Source: DAOPZJ01 sp964587625
Lineage (GTDB): Bacteria; Bacillota; Clostridia; Oscillospirales; JAKOTC01
Reading direction: 5' to 3'
Assembly: GCA_964587625.1 (NCBI GenBank)
Contig: CAZPLU010000016.1
Location: 1-55,644 of the forward strand
DNA length: 55,644 nucleotides
In this document: positions 43,082-50,449 of the stretch, one piece after another
Layout of the letters: every line of letters starts with the position of its first letter
Position numbering within the stretch: position 1 is the first letter of the stretch
Notes under the pieces: model-generated
What the model was told of the DNA's origin: nothing
Seen by the model: the letters and a program-made list of their open reading frames with translations, nothing else
Databases searched by the model: none
Program-made: the position numbers and the translations under genes

Positions 43082-44020
43082 ATGGTTGATACCCTCGCGC
43101 TGCTCAAAGCAGTGGCGCTGATGATCATATTCATCATTCCCGGATTTGCGCTCCGAAAATTCGGATTTGCCGACGGCGCGGTCGCAAAGGGCTTTGCAAA
43201 CACGATTTTATATGTCACACAGCCCGCGATGATCGTGGTCTTGTTCATTCGCCCCTATGACGCCTCGATCATAAAGACGGCGGGGTGGGTCTTTGGGTTC
43301 GCCATGGCCGCGCACGCGGTTTTTTATCTGATTTCCATGCGGTTTTTTAAAAAAGCGCCCGACGGGATCGCCAAAGTCAGCCGTTTCGGCGCGATCTTTT
43401 CCAACGCGGGATATATGGGTATTCCGGTGATTATCGCCGCGCTCGGTGATGAAGCGGGCATCTATGCCTCGGTGTACATCATTGCGTTCAATATATTCGC
43501 GTGGTCGCTGGGGGCGATGATTTACAGCGGCGACAAGAAATACATCTCGGTCAAGAGGGTTCTGATCAATCCCGCGACCGTTCCGATTTATATCGGGCTG
43601 CTGTTATTCTTGCTGCCGATCGATCAATATGTGCCGTCGTTGGTCATAGACGGGCTGACCGCACTAAAAGCGATGGTCGCGCCGATGGCGATGATGCTGA
43701 TCGGGATCCGGCTCGCCGATGTCAAGGTCACAACCGTTTTTACGGATAAGTGGATGTGGATGACGCTGGCAATCCGCCTGTTTTTATTTCCGGCGCTCGC
43801 CTGGGGCATGATGCGGCTGGTCGGTATGACCGGCCGGTTTGCCGACATGACCGCGATGACTGTGGTATTGATCTGTTCGTCGACGCCCTGTTCGACAATC
43901 ACCAGTATGTTCGCCGAAAAATTTGACTGCGAACCGGTTTACGCCAGCAAAGTCGTCTCGGTCAGCACGCTGCTGTCGGCGTTCACAATCCCGTTGATAT
44001 CGCTTTTGCTGAACGTGTGA
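43082..44020 (+). CDS. AEC family transporter
   Basis: A 312-residue membrane protein with about ten helices. The auxin-efflux-carrier layout is clear: IIPGFALRKFGF near the start, FGAIFSNAGYMGIPVIIAALGDEAGIYAS in helix 4-5, and a C-terminal half with LKAMVAPMAMMLIGIRLAD and CSSTPCSTITSMFAEKFDCEP. Substrates of bacterial members are mostly carboxylates or amino acids and cannot be predicted here. AAAGGAAG precedes the ATG. Confidence 0.9.
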   Translation: MVDTLALLKAVALMIIFIIPGFALRKFGFADGAVAKGFANTILYVTQPAMIVVLFIRPYDASIIKTAGWVFGFAMAAHAVFYLISMRFFKKAPDGIAKVSRFGAIFSNAGYMGIPVIIAALGDEAGIYASVYIIAFNIFAWSLGAMIYSGDKKYISVKRVLINPATVPIYIGLLLFLLPIDQYVPSLVIDGLTALKAMVAPMAMMLIGIRLADVKVTTVFTDKWMWMTLAIRLFLFPALAWGMMRLVGMTGRFADMTAMTVVLICSSTPCSTITSMFAEKFDCEPVYASKVVSVSTLLSAFTIPLISLLLNV

Positions 44021-44033
44021 ACCGCACGTTTGC

Positions 44034-44495
44034 CTAAAGCCCGTTCTCGTTGATCAAGTCGACGATTTTTAAAAACGCCTTCGCGCCGTCGCGCAACGCC
44101 TGCATGTCTTCCTTGGCGTTTTCCTCGATAAATTCATCCAGCGTCCGCATACGGCGGGAGATGTTTTCGGCGGCCGCGTACCCTTTTTCGGTCAGCGTCA
44201 AATGGACAACACGCTCGTCTGCAGTGCCGCGCTCCCGGCGAATGAAGCCCTGCCGCTCCAGACGCTTGCATAAATTCGACGCATTTCCCTGATAGAGCGA
44301 GGCGTGCGCCGCAAGACCTCCGACGGTCGTGATTTTGCCGTGATAAATTCCCATCAAAACCCGTGATTGTAAAAAGGTCAACCCCTGTTTTTGCGCATAC
44401 GGCTCTAAGATTTTTTCGTTGAAGGTTCTCAGGGCGCTCAAGACCTCCCAGATGCTTCCGCGCAGCAGCCCGCGGTGATGTTCTTTGCTTGCCAT
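44034..44495 (-). CDS. MarR family transcriptional regulator
   Basis: A 153-residue winged-helix regulator. The DNA-binding region includes LTFLQSRVLMGIYHGKITTVGGLAAHASLYQGNASNLCKRLERQGFIRRERGTADERVVHLTLTEKGYAAAE, with the D-x-R wing variant DERVVHL. MarR proteins usually repress their own and neighbouring genes and respond to small phenolic or oxidised ligands. The divergent promoter region contains an imperfect palindrome just after its -10 box, fitting autorepression. GGGAGG precedes the ATG. Confidence 0.92.
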   Translation of the reverse strand: MASKEHHRGLLRGSIWEVLSALRTFNEKILEPYAQKQGLTFLQSRVLMGIYHGKITTVGGLAAHASLYQGNASNLCKRLERQGFIRRERGTADERVVHLTLTEKGYAAAENISRRMRTLDEFIEENAKEDMQALRDGAKAFLKIVDLINENGL

Positions 44496-44524
44496 CTCAA
44501 AACCTCCCGGTTGGATATTGTGCA

Positions 44525-44550
44525 GAATATATCTATCTGATATTTATATA
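44525..44550. promoter_or_regulatory. Candidate MarR operator
   Basis: AT-rich imperfect inverted repeat (AATATATC...GATATTTATAT around TATCTGATA), directly downstream of the MarR gene's -10 box. Confidence 0.45.
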
Positions 44551-44577
44551 TTTTAACAGATTTTTTCAAAAAGTCAA
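44550..44577 (-). promoter_or_regulatory. Promoter of the marR-type gene
   Basis: On the minus strand TTGACT, 16 bases, TAAAAT. Confidence 0.65.
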
Positions 44578-44578
44578 T

Positions 44579-44607
44579 TTGCTTTTCATATTTTTTTGTG
44601 CTATAAT
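44579..44607 (+). promoter_or_regulatory. Promoter of the beta-helix-like lipoprotein gene
   Basis: TTGCTT, 17 bases, TATAAT, back-to-back with the MarR promoter (the two -35 boxes are one base apart). Confidence 0.7.
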
Positions 44608-44726
44608 AATTCCCGCTAATCTGTTTGCGAACGGATTCAAACCGGCATTTGACAGACGCCGTGTGAATTTTAACTTTCGAAATGTTCAAAAAATCAGGCA
44701 TCCGAATCATCGCGGAGGGGGACGGT

Positions 44727-45407
44727 ATGAGGCGTTTTAACTCAATGGTTTTATTGATGCTGACGGTCATATTTTCCGCTTGTGCGCCGACGGGGTCCTC
44801 ACAGGTCACTTCGCAGACCCCCTCCGTGCCGCTCGTCGGCTTGGTGGATATCTATGACGCCGAGACGCTGATGATGGCGATCAGCGGAGAGGCCACCGGC
44901 GTCAACATCAAAGCCGACATCACCATCGGGCTTTCGAGCGTCACGGAATTTGAAAAGCCGGGCTTTTTGATGGTGATCGAAGAGGGCGTCACCGTCACGA
45001 TGCAGGACAATTTTGTGCCCGTCTACTTCGGAAACGAGACCACAAGCGGGTTGATCAACAACGGCACGCTCATACTCACCCAGGCCTTTGAATTTGCAAT
45101 GATGACGATTGAAAACAACGGCGTCATCCGCATCGCCGACGGCGGCATGCTCGTTCCGTGTTACAGCACGATTCAAAACAACGGCGAGGTCATCGTGGAA
45201 GCCGGAGGAGAATTGCGGTTGGAACGCGAGACCACTTTTAACAACGCCGCCACCGTGACCAATCACGGAATCATTAAAATCTCCTATGACGGCGGGGCGT
45301 TTCACAACCTTGAGACCGGTACGCTCGTCAACAACAAGACGATCGCCAGTGTCGGCATCTACACCAACGCGGGTCGGTTCGTCGGCGAGGGCGAGCCGCT
45401 GCAATAA
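44727..45407 (+). CDS. Lipoprotein with beta-helix-like Asn-Asn-Gly repeats
   Basis: A 226-residue lipoprotein (lipobox IFSAC, Cys19). After a spacer, the chain is built of repeats of about 20-22 residues such as LINNGTLILTQ, IENNGVIRIADGG, IQNNGEVIVEAGG, VTNHGIIKISYDGG and LVNNKTIASVG. This is the ladder pattern of a right-handed parallel beta-helix. No catalytic motif is apparent, so adhesion or surface binding is possible. GGAGGGGG is well placed. It is divergent from the MarR gene and is a candidate target of it. Confidence 0.75.
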   Translation: MRRFNSMVLLMLTVIFSACAPTGSSQVTSQTPSVPLVGLVDIYDAETLMMAISGEATGVNIKADITIGLSSVTEFEKPGFLMVIEEGVTVTMQDNFVPVYFGNETTSGLINNGTLILTQAFEFAMMTIENNGVIRIADGGMLVPCYSTIQNNGEVIVEAGGELRLERETTFNNAATVTNHGIIKISYDGGAFHNLETGTLVNNKTIASVGIYTNAGRFVGEGEPLQ

Positions 45408-45419
45408 AAAGCAACAGGG

Positions 45420-45458
45420 TAGGGAATGGTCTCGGATCGTATCCGATGTGACCGTTCC
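45420..45458. repeat. Degenerate single-arm relative of the TGTAGGG element
   Basis: TAGGGAATGGTC, a short stem (TCGGAT-CGT-ATCCGA) and GACCGTTCC. The outer arms resemble one arm of the element at 41512, with a new inner hairpin. It may also serve as the transcript end for the lipoprotein gene, although it has no T-run. Confidence 0.5.
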
Positions 45459-45485
45459 GAAGAACGTGAAGCGTGCTTTTAACGC

Positions 45486-45663
45486 CTGAAATATTTCGAG
45501 AGGGCGCGAAGCGATTTAAAGATCATAGATCAGTAGAGTTTGGAAATATTTCAGCAACGGCTGAAACATTTCGAGAGGGCGCGAAGCGATTTAAAGATCA
45601 TAGATCAGTAGAATTTGGAAATATTTCAGCAACGTCTGAAATATTTCGAGAGGGCGCGAAGCG
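45486..45663. repeat. 75-bp tandem repeat upstream of tRNA-Leu
   Basis: Two full copies (45486-45560 and 45561-45635) and the first 28 bases of a third (45636-45663) are almost identical. Each unit has CTGAAATATTTCGAGAGGG, CGCGAAGCG, TTTAAAGATCATAGATCAGT and GGAAATATTTCAGCAACG. At each junction the end of one unit and the start of the next form an inverted repeat of GAAATATTTC. The third copy breaks off into the tRNA-Leu leader. Confidence 0.85.
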
Positions 45664-45671
45664 CCCTTTGT

Positions 45672-45758
45672 GCCGCCGTGGCGGAACTGGTAGACGCCAG
45701 GGACTTAAAATCCCTTGATGGCAACATCGTGTCGGTTCGAGCCCGACCGGCGGCACCA
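45672..45758 (+). tRNA. tRNA-Leu(UAA)
   Basis: 87 bases including encoded CCA. The acceptor stem GCCGCCG/CGGCGGC is perfect. The anticodon stem AGGGA/TCCCT carries loop CTTAAAA, giving anticodon UAA. The long variable arm (TGATGGCAACATCGT) is typical of tRNA-Leu, and the T-arm is GTCGG-TTCGAGC-CCGAC. It reads UUA/UUG codons. Confidence 0.95.
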
Positions 45759-45763
45759 CAGAG

Positions 45764-45793
45764 AAAGCGCCCATCGAAAGATGGGCGCTTTGC
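45764..45793 (+). terminator. tRNA-Leu terminator
   Basis: Twelve-base stem AAAGCGCCCATC/GATGGGCGCTTT with a GAAA tetraloop, followed by GCTTTAAAA. Confidence 0.75.
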
Positions 45794-45815
45794 TTTAAAA
45801 AGATTAGCAGAATCC

Positions 45816-45851
45816 GGAAATATTTCAACAAATGTTGAAATATTTCAAGAG
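45816..45851. repeat. Fourth copy of the GAAATATTTC inverted repeat
   Basis: GGAAATATTTCAAC-AAAT-GTTGAAATATTTC followed by AAGAG. It corresponds to the unit junctions at 45542-45577 and 45617-45652. The bases before it (TTTAAAAAGATTAGCAGAATCC) continue the 75-bp unit that was interrupted by the tRNA gene. Confidence 0.75.
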
Positions 45852-45880
45852 ACCATGATGCGAAAAGCATCATGGTCTTT
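45851..45880 (+). terminator. Hairpin downstream of tRNA-Leu
   Basis: Stem GACCATGATGC/GCATCATGGTC with a GAAAA loop and a short TTT. It may be a second terminator or part of the repeat island. Confidence 0.5.
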
Positions 45881-45881
45881 A

Positions 45882-45924
45882 GGCACCACAAAAGCGAAGC
45901 GCTTATCGAAAGATGGGCGCTTTG
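45882..45924 (+). repeat. Decayed copy of the tRNA 3' tail and terminator
   Basis: GGCACCACA is repeated from the tRNA 3' end (45753-45760-type sequence), then a worn copy of the terminator (GCGCTTATC-GAAA-GATGGGCGCTTTG). Two C-to-T changes and a small insertion distinguish it from 45764-45791. Confidence 0.6.
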
Positions 45925-45986
45925 TGATTGATGCTGATTTACAAGCGACCGGGATCGGGTAAGCCGTAATGGCTGTCAAATAATAG

Positions 45987-45999
45987 GTGACAATGTCAC
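45987..45999. promoter_or_regulatory. Palindrome upstream of the peroxiredoxin gene
   Basis: GTGACA-A-TGTCAC, a perfect 13-base palindrome about 60 bases before the start codon, resembling a Crp/Fnr-type half-site pair but with shorter spacing. Confidence 0.4.
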
Positions 46000-46059
46000 A
46001 GAACGCAAGAGCTTTCCATGATAAGATATAGCCAAATTCATTACTTAGGAGGTATTACC

Positions 46060-46734
46060 ATGGAAGACAACACCTACAAAATGCCGTTGATCGGCGATCA
46101 GGCGCCGGCGTTTCAGGCGGTTACGACGCAGGGGAAAATCAACTTCCCCGAGGATTACAAGGGCAAATGGGTCATTCTCTTTTCGCACCCGGCGGATTTC
46201 ACACCGGTCTGTACGACCGAGTTTATGACTTTTGCCAGCATGCTCGACGAGTTCAAGGCGATGAATACCGAACTGATCGGCCTCTCGGTCGATTCGCTGT
46301 ACGCCCATATCGCATGGCTGCGCAAGATCAAAGAACTCGAATGGAAGGGCTATAAAAATCTCGAGGTCACCTTCCCGCTGATTGAGGACATCCGCATGGA
46401 TGTCGCCAACAAATACGGCATGATCCAGCCGGGCCAGTCCAACACGCAGGCCGTTCGGGCCGTGTTCGTGATCGACCCGAAAGGCAAAATCCGTCTGATT
46501 CTCTATTATCCGCTGACCACGGGCCGCAACTTCGATGAGATCAAGCGCGTGATTTTGGCGTTGCAAAAGTCCGACAAAGACGGCGTGGCGACCCCCGCCG
46601 ACTGGAGGCCGGGCGACGACACCATCGTCCCGACCGCGGGTTCTTGCGGCACCGCGAAAGAGCGCATGGACAGCAAGAGCGACGACACCTATTGTCTGGA
46701 TTGGTTCATGTGCTTTAAAAAGGAAAAGAAATAG
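46060..46734 (+). CDS. Peroxiredoxin (Prx6/AhpC-TSA type)
   Basis: A 224-residue thiol peroxidase reducing hydrogen and organic peroxides. The peroxidatic cysteine is Cys51 in HPADFTPVCTTEF. Its length and the C-terminal cysteines (AGSCGTAKE and TYCLDWFMCF) match the archaeal-type Prx6 group, in which a C-terminal Cys resolves the disulfide. It is likely one of the main oxygen-defence enzymes of this anaerobe. TTAGGAGG precedes the ATG; a longer upstream frame is not supported. Confidence 0.95.
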   Translation: MEDNTYKMPLIGDQAPAFQAVTTQGKINFPEDYKGKWVILFSHPADFTPVCTTEFMTFASMLDEFKAMNTELIGLSVDSLYAHIAWLRKIKELEWKGYKNLEVTFPLIEDIRMDVANKYGMIQPGQSNTQAVRAVFVIDPKGKIRLILYYPLTTGRNFDEIKRVILALQKSDKDGVATPADWRPGDDTIVPTAGSCGTAKERMDSKSDDTYCLDWFMCFKKEKK

Positions 46735-46804
46735 CGATAGGGATTGTCCGGATTCGGGGGCCCTGTTTGCGGGATTGGCACAGAACCGCAAGCGACAATG
46801 ATTG

Positions 46805-46837
46805 AAAAGGAGCGCGGGATTTTCCCGCGCTCCTTTT
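46805..46837. terminator. Bidirectional terminator
   Basis: Perfect 15-base stem AAAAGGAGCGCGGGA/TCCCGCGCTCCTTTT with a TTT loop. It lies between the convergent peroxiredoxin and HAAS genes and has T-runs on both strands. Confidence 0.85.
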
Positions 46838-46850
46838 ACGGTGAAACGGC

Positions 46851-47849
46851 CTATGCGGCGCGCTTGGCCGATTGGACGAAGGCGACAACGATTTCAAGAA
46901 TCAATGCGAACAGCACGAGGCAGACGAGCAATATTTTAAAGTTCAAGAACGGCCAAGCAACAAATTGAAGCCCCTCGTGTCTGAAAAACTGCCCGATGCG
47001 TGCGGAGAAATCCGGATTCATAAGATTTTGGTTCAAAAAGACAATGGGAAAGGTCGCCATGGTCACAACATTGGCAACGGCGGTCACGACGGCCAAGCGG
47101 ATCGTATGCTGCCCGTCGATCAGCGCCACCGTCTCTTTTACGATTGACATCGCCGTCCAGAGGAGGATCAACGGCCAAAAAGTACGGAATATCCCGGTGT
47201 TGAACACCGGGATCCAGCCCGTGTCCGTGAACCATGCGCCGATGATTTGGGGAAATCCGATCAACAGTATTGCGCCTAAGATCGCCCACATCATGCCGAG
47301 GATCGGTTCATGGGGTTTTATCCGAGCATGCCCGACCGGCACGGGCGGAAGGTTAGAAAACATGTCTCCGGTCTTCAGAGGCACCTTTTTATGTTCTAAA
47401 ACAGCAAAGATGATCGTGACAACGGCAAAGGCCTGTACCGTGCCCGCGATCGCGCCGCCGATGACGCGCCCCAAGGTCTCGCCGATAAATCGGTAGACGT
47501 CCGGCCCCGGATTCCATTCGACAATCACCGAGAGCAGCCCGGCAAGGGCAATGCCAGAGGCGGCAATCGGAAGCACCAGCCGGATGATCCGCCGGTATAA
47601 CAGCAGATAAGCCCCCGAAATCAGGGCTCTGTTTTCGTAGCCGCTGTATTTCGCGGCGAGCTCCTCGGGCGTTCCGAGTTCGGTCAGCACCGCGCGAACG
47701 TCGTCCTCGGTCGGCGTTTTTCGGGCACAACGCTCCTCGAGCATATCCGAAATAAGGCCGTCTAGTTCTTTTTCCACATCCGCGCGTATTTTTTGCGGCA
47801 GATGGCGCGTGACGGCGTAGATATAACGCGCAATAAAATCATTGTTCAT
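46851..47849 (-). CDS. HAAS-domain membrane protein (PadR partner)
   Basis: A 332-residue protein. The N-terminal HAAS/DUF1700-like domain (about 1-70: FIARYIYAVTRHLPQKIRADVEKELDGLISDML...VLTELGTPEELAAKY) is followed by six to seven membrane helices. HAAS proteins are typically encoded with PadR regulators and are thought to be membrane sensors or anti-factor-like partners. It lies 18 bp downstream of the PadR gene on the same strand. Start after GGGAAGGAA. Confidence 0.85.
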   Translation of the reverse strand: MNNDFIARYIYAVTRHLPQKIRADVEKELDGLISDMLEERCARKTPTEDDVRAVLTELGTPEELAAKYSGYENRALISGAYLLLYRRIIRLVLPIAASGIALAGLLSVIVEWNPGPDVYRFIGETLGRVIGGAIAGTVQAFAVVTIIFAVLEHKKVPLKTGDMFSNLPPVPVGHARIKPHEPILGMMWAILGAILLIGFPQIIGAWFTDTGWIPVFNTGIFRTFWPLILLWTAMSIVKETVALIDGQHTIRLAVVTAVANVVTMATFPIVFLNQNLMNPDFSARIGQFFRHEGLQFVAWPFLNFKILLVCLVLFALILEIVVAFVQSAKRAA

Positions 47850-47867
47850 GGTTAAGTTCCTTCCCGA

Positions 47868-48215
47868 TCAATCATGCTGCGTATTTAAAATTTGATTCAG
47901 GTCTTTTACGGTTTCCTGCCAATGCAGAACCAATTCGGCCAGAACATCTTTGCCGAGATCGGTGGTATTGTAATACTTGCGCGGCTTTGCGCCGTCAGTG
48001 TTCCATGCGCTGACCAAAAGTCCCTGGCCCTCCAGCCGCCGCAGGAGCGGATAGAGGGTGTTGGCCTCGATCGCGATGCCGGTGTTCGCGAGCTCGGCGA
48101 TCAGGTTGTAACCGTAAGTCGGCTCGCCGAGTTTGGCGAGCACGCAGAGGATCAGCGTCCCCCGCCGCAATTCCGACAAAAAGCCGGATATGATCTCATC
48201 GCGTTCCAAAAACAT
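47868..48215 (-). CDS. PadR family transcriptional regulator
   Basis: A 115-residue winged-helix regulator: FLSELRRGTLILCVLAKLGEPTYGYNLIAELANTGIAIEANTLYPLLRRLEGQGLLVS, then a dimerisation helix. It usually represses its own operon, here the PadR-HAAS pair. The start is uncertain: the ATG at 48215 directly abuts GAGGTG, and the in-frame TTG at 48209 has better spacing. The longer frame to 48293 has no support. Confidence 0.9.
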   Translation of the reverse strand: MFLERDEIISGFLSELRRGTLILCVLAKLGEPTYGYNLIAELANTGIAIEANTLYPLLRRLEGQGLLVSAWNTDGAKPRKYYNTTDLGKDVLAELVLHWQETVKDLNQILNTQHD

Positions 48216-48352
48216 CACCTCACACACGATGTTATGATATGTATTATATAGTGCGACGCACAGTATGTCAACAGGAAAAATAAAAAATCCCACAAGGAAT
48301 TTTATGATGGAATATGAGGCAATCGAAAACTCCGGAGAATTTCGGCTCCGGG

Positions 48353-48793
48353 TTATTTTGTTTCCATCAAAAAATGGGTCTCGGTCTCGCCGTATACGGT
48401 GAATCCCAGCCGCTGATATAATAAACGGGCGGGGTTTTGTTTATAGGTTTTCAAATAAGTGCGGATTCCGTTTTTCCAGTTTTCCGCGAGTTGATCTTTT
48501 AAAACCGCGGAACCGAGCCCTTGGTTTTGATATTCGGGTAAAATCGCAAACAGGCCGATGCGGCAATCGCCGTCTTCGTCGATATGGCGGGTGAACAGCC
48601 CCGCATCTTTACCGTTGACTTGAACAATACTCATAAACTCAAGAAGGTTATCCATTTCCTTTTGCAATGCGCGCTTTTGATAGGCCTCATCCCAGCCGTA
48701 GAGGATTTCGACATACCAACGAAAGCACTTTTCTTTCAGCGAATACAAAAAGTCAAAATCCGTTTTGGCACATTTTCTGAAAACGTATCGCAT
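48353..48793 (-). CDS. GNAT family N-acetyltransferase
   Basis: A 146-residue GNAT enzyme. Motif A is IGLFAILPEYQNQGLGSAVLKDQLAEN, and the motif B region is NPARLLYQRLGFTVYGETETHFLM. The N-terminal YSLKEKCFRWYVEILYGWDEAYQ is typical of a large uncharacterised GNAT subgroup. Substrate unknown. It follows the lyase-like gene by 21 bp on the same strand and may share its transcript. Start after AAAAGGAAAAGG. Confidence 0.85.
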   Translation of the reverse strand: MRYVFRKCAKTDFDFLYSLKEKCFRWYVEILYGWDEAYQKRALQKEMDNLLEFMSIVQVNGKDAGLFTRHIDEDGDCRIGLFAILPEYQNQGLGSAVLKDQLAENWKNGIRTYLKTYKQNPARLLYQRLGFTVYGETETHFLMETK

Positions 48794-48814
48794 GACCTTT
48801 TCCTTTTTGTCCGG

Positions 48815-50017
48815 TCAGCATGTAGCCGACAAATCCGGCAATCCCTCGGTCGGGGGGACATCGCCGATGTCGAGCAGATAGAGTTGATTGGTTTGGGTCG
48901 GTTTATAACCGCCGGTGAAGAGGATATAGCGGCCGTCCGGGGTGACGCGGGGGTGGAAATGCGACTTCTGGGAGGAGCGGGAGCCGAAGGTGGCGCGGTC
49001 GCCCATCAAAAGTTTCCATTCGGGCGTTTCGCCGTACCGGCTCATGTAATACATGGAATGTCCCTTGATGCCGCTTTCGTCGTAATTCAGCGATTCGTAA
49101 AAAATCAAATTTCCGCTCGGGTCGCAGCCGGTGTGGGTGTAGCCGAAAAACTCGGGCAATTTGTACTCGATGAATTGATGGGTATACGGGTGATAGACGC
49201 CGCCGACATTGTCGCCGTGGAATCGGTATGCCTCATAGACGACGCCGCGCTTGGTCGCCGCGCAGTGGTTGGCCGTCCTGCCGTCGCGGGTCTTGGTGCG
49301 CAGGTGGGTGTACCAGCGGCCCTCGAGATCCGTGAACAGGATGCCGGATTCGGTCGGCGGCGAGTTGAGCAAAACATGTGTGTCGTCGTAGGGGATGATG
49401 TGGTGCAGCATCGCGTTCAAAATCAAAACGTCGCGCATCTCGCCGGTTTCGAGATCAAAGGCCTGCACGGTGCAGTCCTGAATCCGGTATCGGTATTGCA
49501 AATAGTCCGCCCAGTTTTGGTACGGGATGTTTTTATAATACTCCCGGTCGATGTGGGAGAACACGAACCACCTGCCGTCGGGGGTGACGCAGCTCTGGGA
49601 GATCGGATACCGGTCGGCGGGCAGTGCGAACAGTTCGCGCTCCGATAAGGTCTCGATGTCGATCTCTTTGGCGATGTTGTTGTCAAAATAAATTACTTTG
49701 CCGGTTTTGGCGTTTAGTACACTGCGGTGGTCGAGCACACCCTTGCCGCAGGGGGTGCACCACGGAACCCAATGCGCGTCCTCGGGGCTGTTTTGCGCGC
49801 GGGTCAATCGGCGGCGGGTTCCGACGGCGAGGTCGAGCGCCCACAGCTGCACTTCGTTTTTGTCGCAGACATGGTAGACGGCAAAACGCCCGTCGTCGGT
49901 GACCGACGGGATAAAATAATAGAGCGGATAGCAAAAGGCGCTGTGGTCGGTCAGGCGAATCAGCGTCCTGCCGGTTTCGGGGTCGGTCTCTTTGGGAAAG
50001 GCGGGAAAAAGGGTCAT
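48815..50017 (-). CDS. Oligogalacturonate lyase-like protein (PL22-type beta-propeller)
   Basis: A 400-residue, signal-less protein built of PD40-type propeller blades (SVTDDGRFAVYHV, CVTPDGRWFVFSH, RVTPDGRYILFTG). It carries Gln350-x-x-His353-x-His355 (QKSHFH). As I recall the Yersinia oligogalacturonate lyase work, its manganese site uses the same Gln-x-x-His-x-His arrangement plus one earlier His; His295 (FGYTHTG) is a candidate for that. Members cleave short oligogalacturonates in the cytoplasm. No other pectin gene is nearby, so the substrate is open. Confidence 0.75.
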   Translation of the reverse strand: MTLFPAFPKETDPETGRTLIRLTDHSAFCYPLYYFIPSVTDDGRFAVYHVCDKNEVQLWALDLAVGTRRRLTRAQNSPEDAHWVPWCTPCGKGVLDHRSVLNAKTGKVIYFDNNIAKEIDIETLSERELFALPADRYPISQSCVTPDGRWFVFSHIDREYYKNIPYQNWADYLQYRYRIQDCTVQAFDLETGEMRDVLILNAMLHHIIPYDDTHVLLNSPPTESGILFTDLEGRWYTHLRTKTRDGRTANHCAATKRGVVYEAYRFHGDNVGGVYHPYTHQFIEYKLPEFFGYTHTGCDPSGNLIFYESLNYDESGIKGHSMYYMSRYGETPEWKLLMGDRATFGSRSSQKSHFHPRVTPDGRYILFTGGYKPTQTNQLYLLDIGDVPPTEGLPDLSATC

Positions 50018-50109
50018 AAAATAAGACGCTCCCTCTCTATGAATGCTTTAAAGCATGTCCGAAGTTGTGATCAAAAAAGCCGCCAACGATTTGAGCACTT
50101 TTAAATGTT

Positions 50110-50289
50110 TTACTTTATGTAATGCACCTTGACGCTCGGGCAGCCCTCGAAGGCCTTGGGGTTGATAAAATTTTTGGTTGCCGCCTTTGCAGAACGGTTT
50201 TCGCCGGGTCCGTACGCCGGATAATTATCATTTGTATTATTCGTATTATGTGATTTTTTGCTTTTATCCCCATGGCTGTTTGTATTATA
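50110..50289 (-). pseudogene. C-terminal remnant of a leucine-rich-repeat (BspA-like) protein
   Basis: A start-less open stretch of 59 codons between a TGA (50290-50292) and a TAA. It encodes an Asn/Thr-rich linker and then NFINPKAFEGCPSVKVHYIK. The AFEGCPSVKVH segment matches the last blade of LRR_5 (BspA-type) surface proteins. No other repeats remain, so the gene has been truncated. The rest of the 430-base gap between the lyase gene and tRNA-Val holds AT-rich sequence and the hairpin at 50344-50378. Confidence 0.45.
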
Positions 50290-50343
50290 TCATTCAAATG
50301 AGTAATTGTCATGCGTTTTTTGAAATATTTATAGTAATATTAT

Positions 50344-50378
50344 AAAATACAGCCTCTAACACTAAGAGGCCGTATTTT
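50344..50378 (-). terminator. Terminator for tRNA-Val
   Basis: AAAATAC-x-GCCTCT paired with AGAGGC-x-GTATTTT (one internal mismatch). It is followed on the minus strand by TATTTTATAAT-type sequence, 70 bases after the tRNA. Confidence 0.6.
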
Positions 50379-50449
50379 AGCAAAAAGCGGAATCACCAAG
50401 ATAAATGCAGATTCATATACATAGATATGGTGTTCGTTTTGAATTGTCA

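Noticed and set aside
45473..45718. Frame with a 25-residue repeat over the 75-bp units
   Set aside because: 75 is a multiple of three, so the frame stays open by arithmetic. It runs into tRNA-Leu, giving the well-known artefact peptide RRGGTGRRQGLKIP.
45486..45851. CRISPR array
   Set aside because: Only two full units of 75 bp, spacer-like parts are identical, the cargo is a tRNA, and no cas genes are present.
45615..45962. Frame containing VAELVDARDLKSLDG
   Set aside because: This is the familiar mistranslation of a tRNA-Leu gene, not a protein.
46060..50017. A defence or stress island from peroxiredoxin to the lyase
   Set aside because: The genes are separate transcription units of common families, with a strong bidirectional terminator between; there is no shared system signature.
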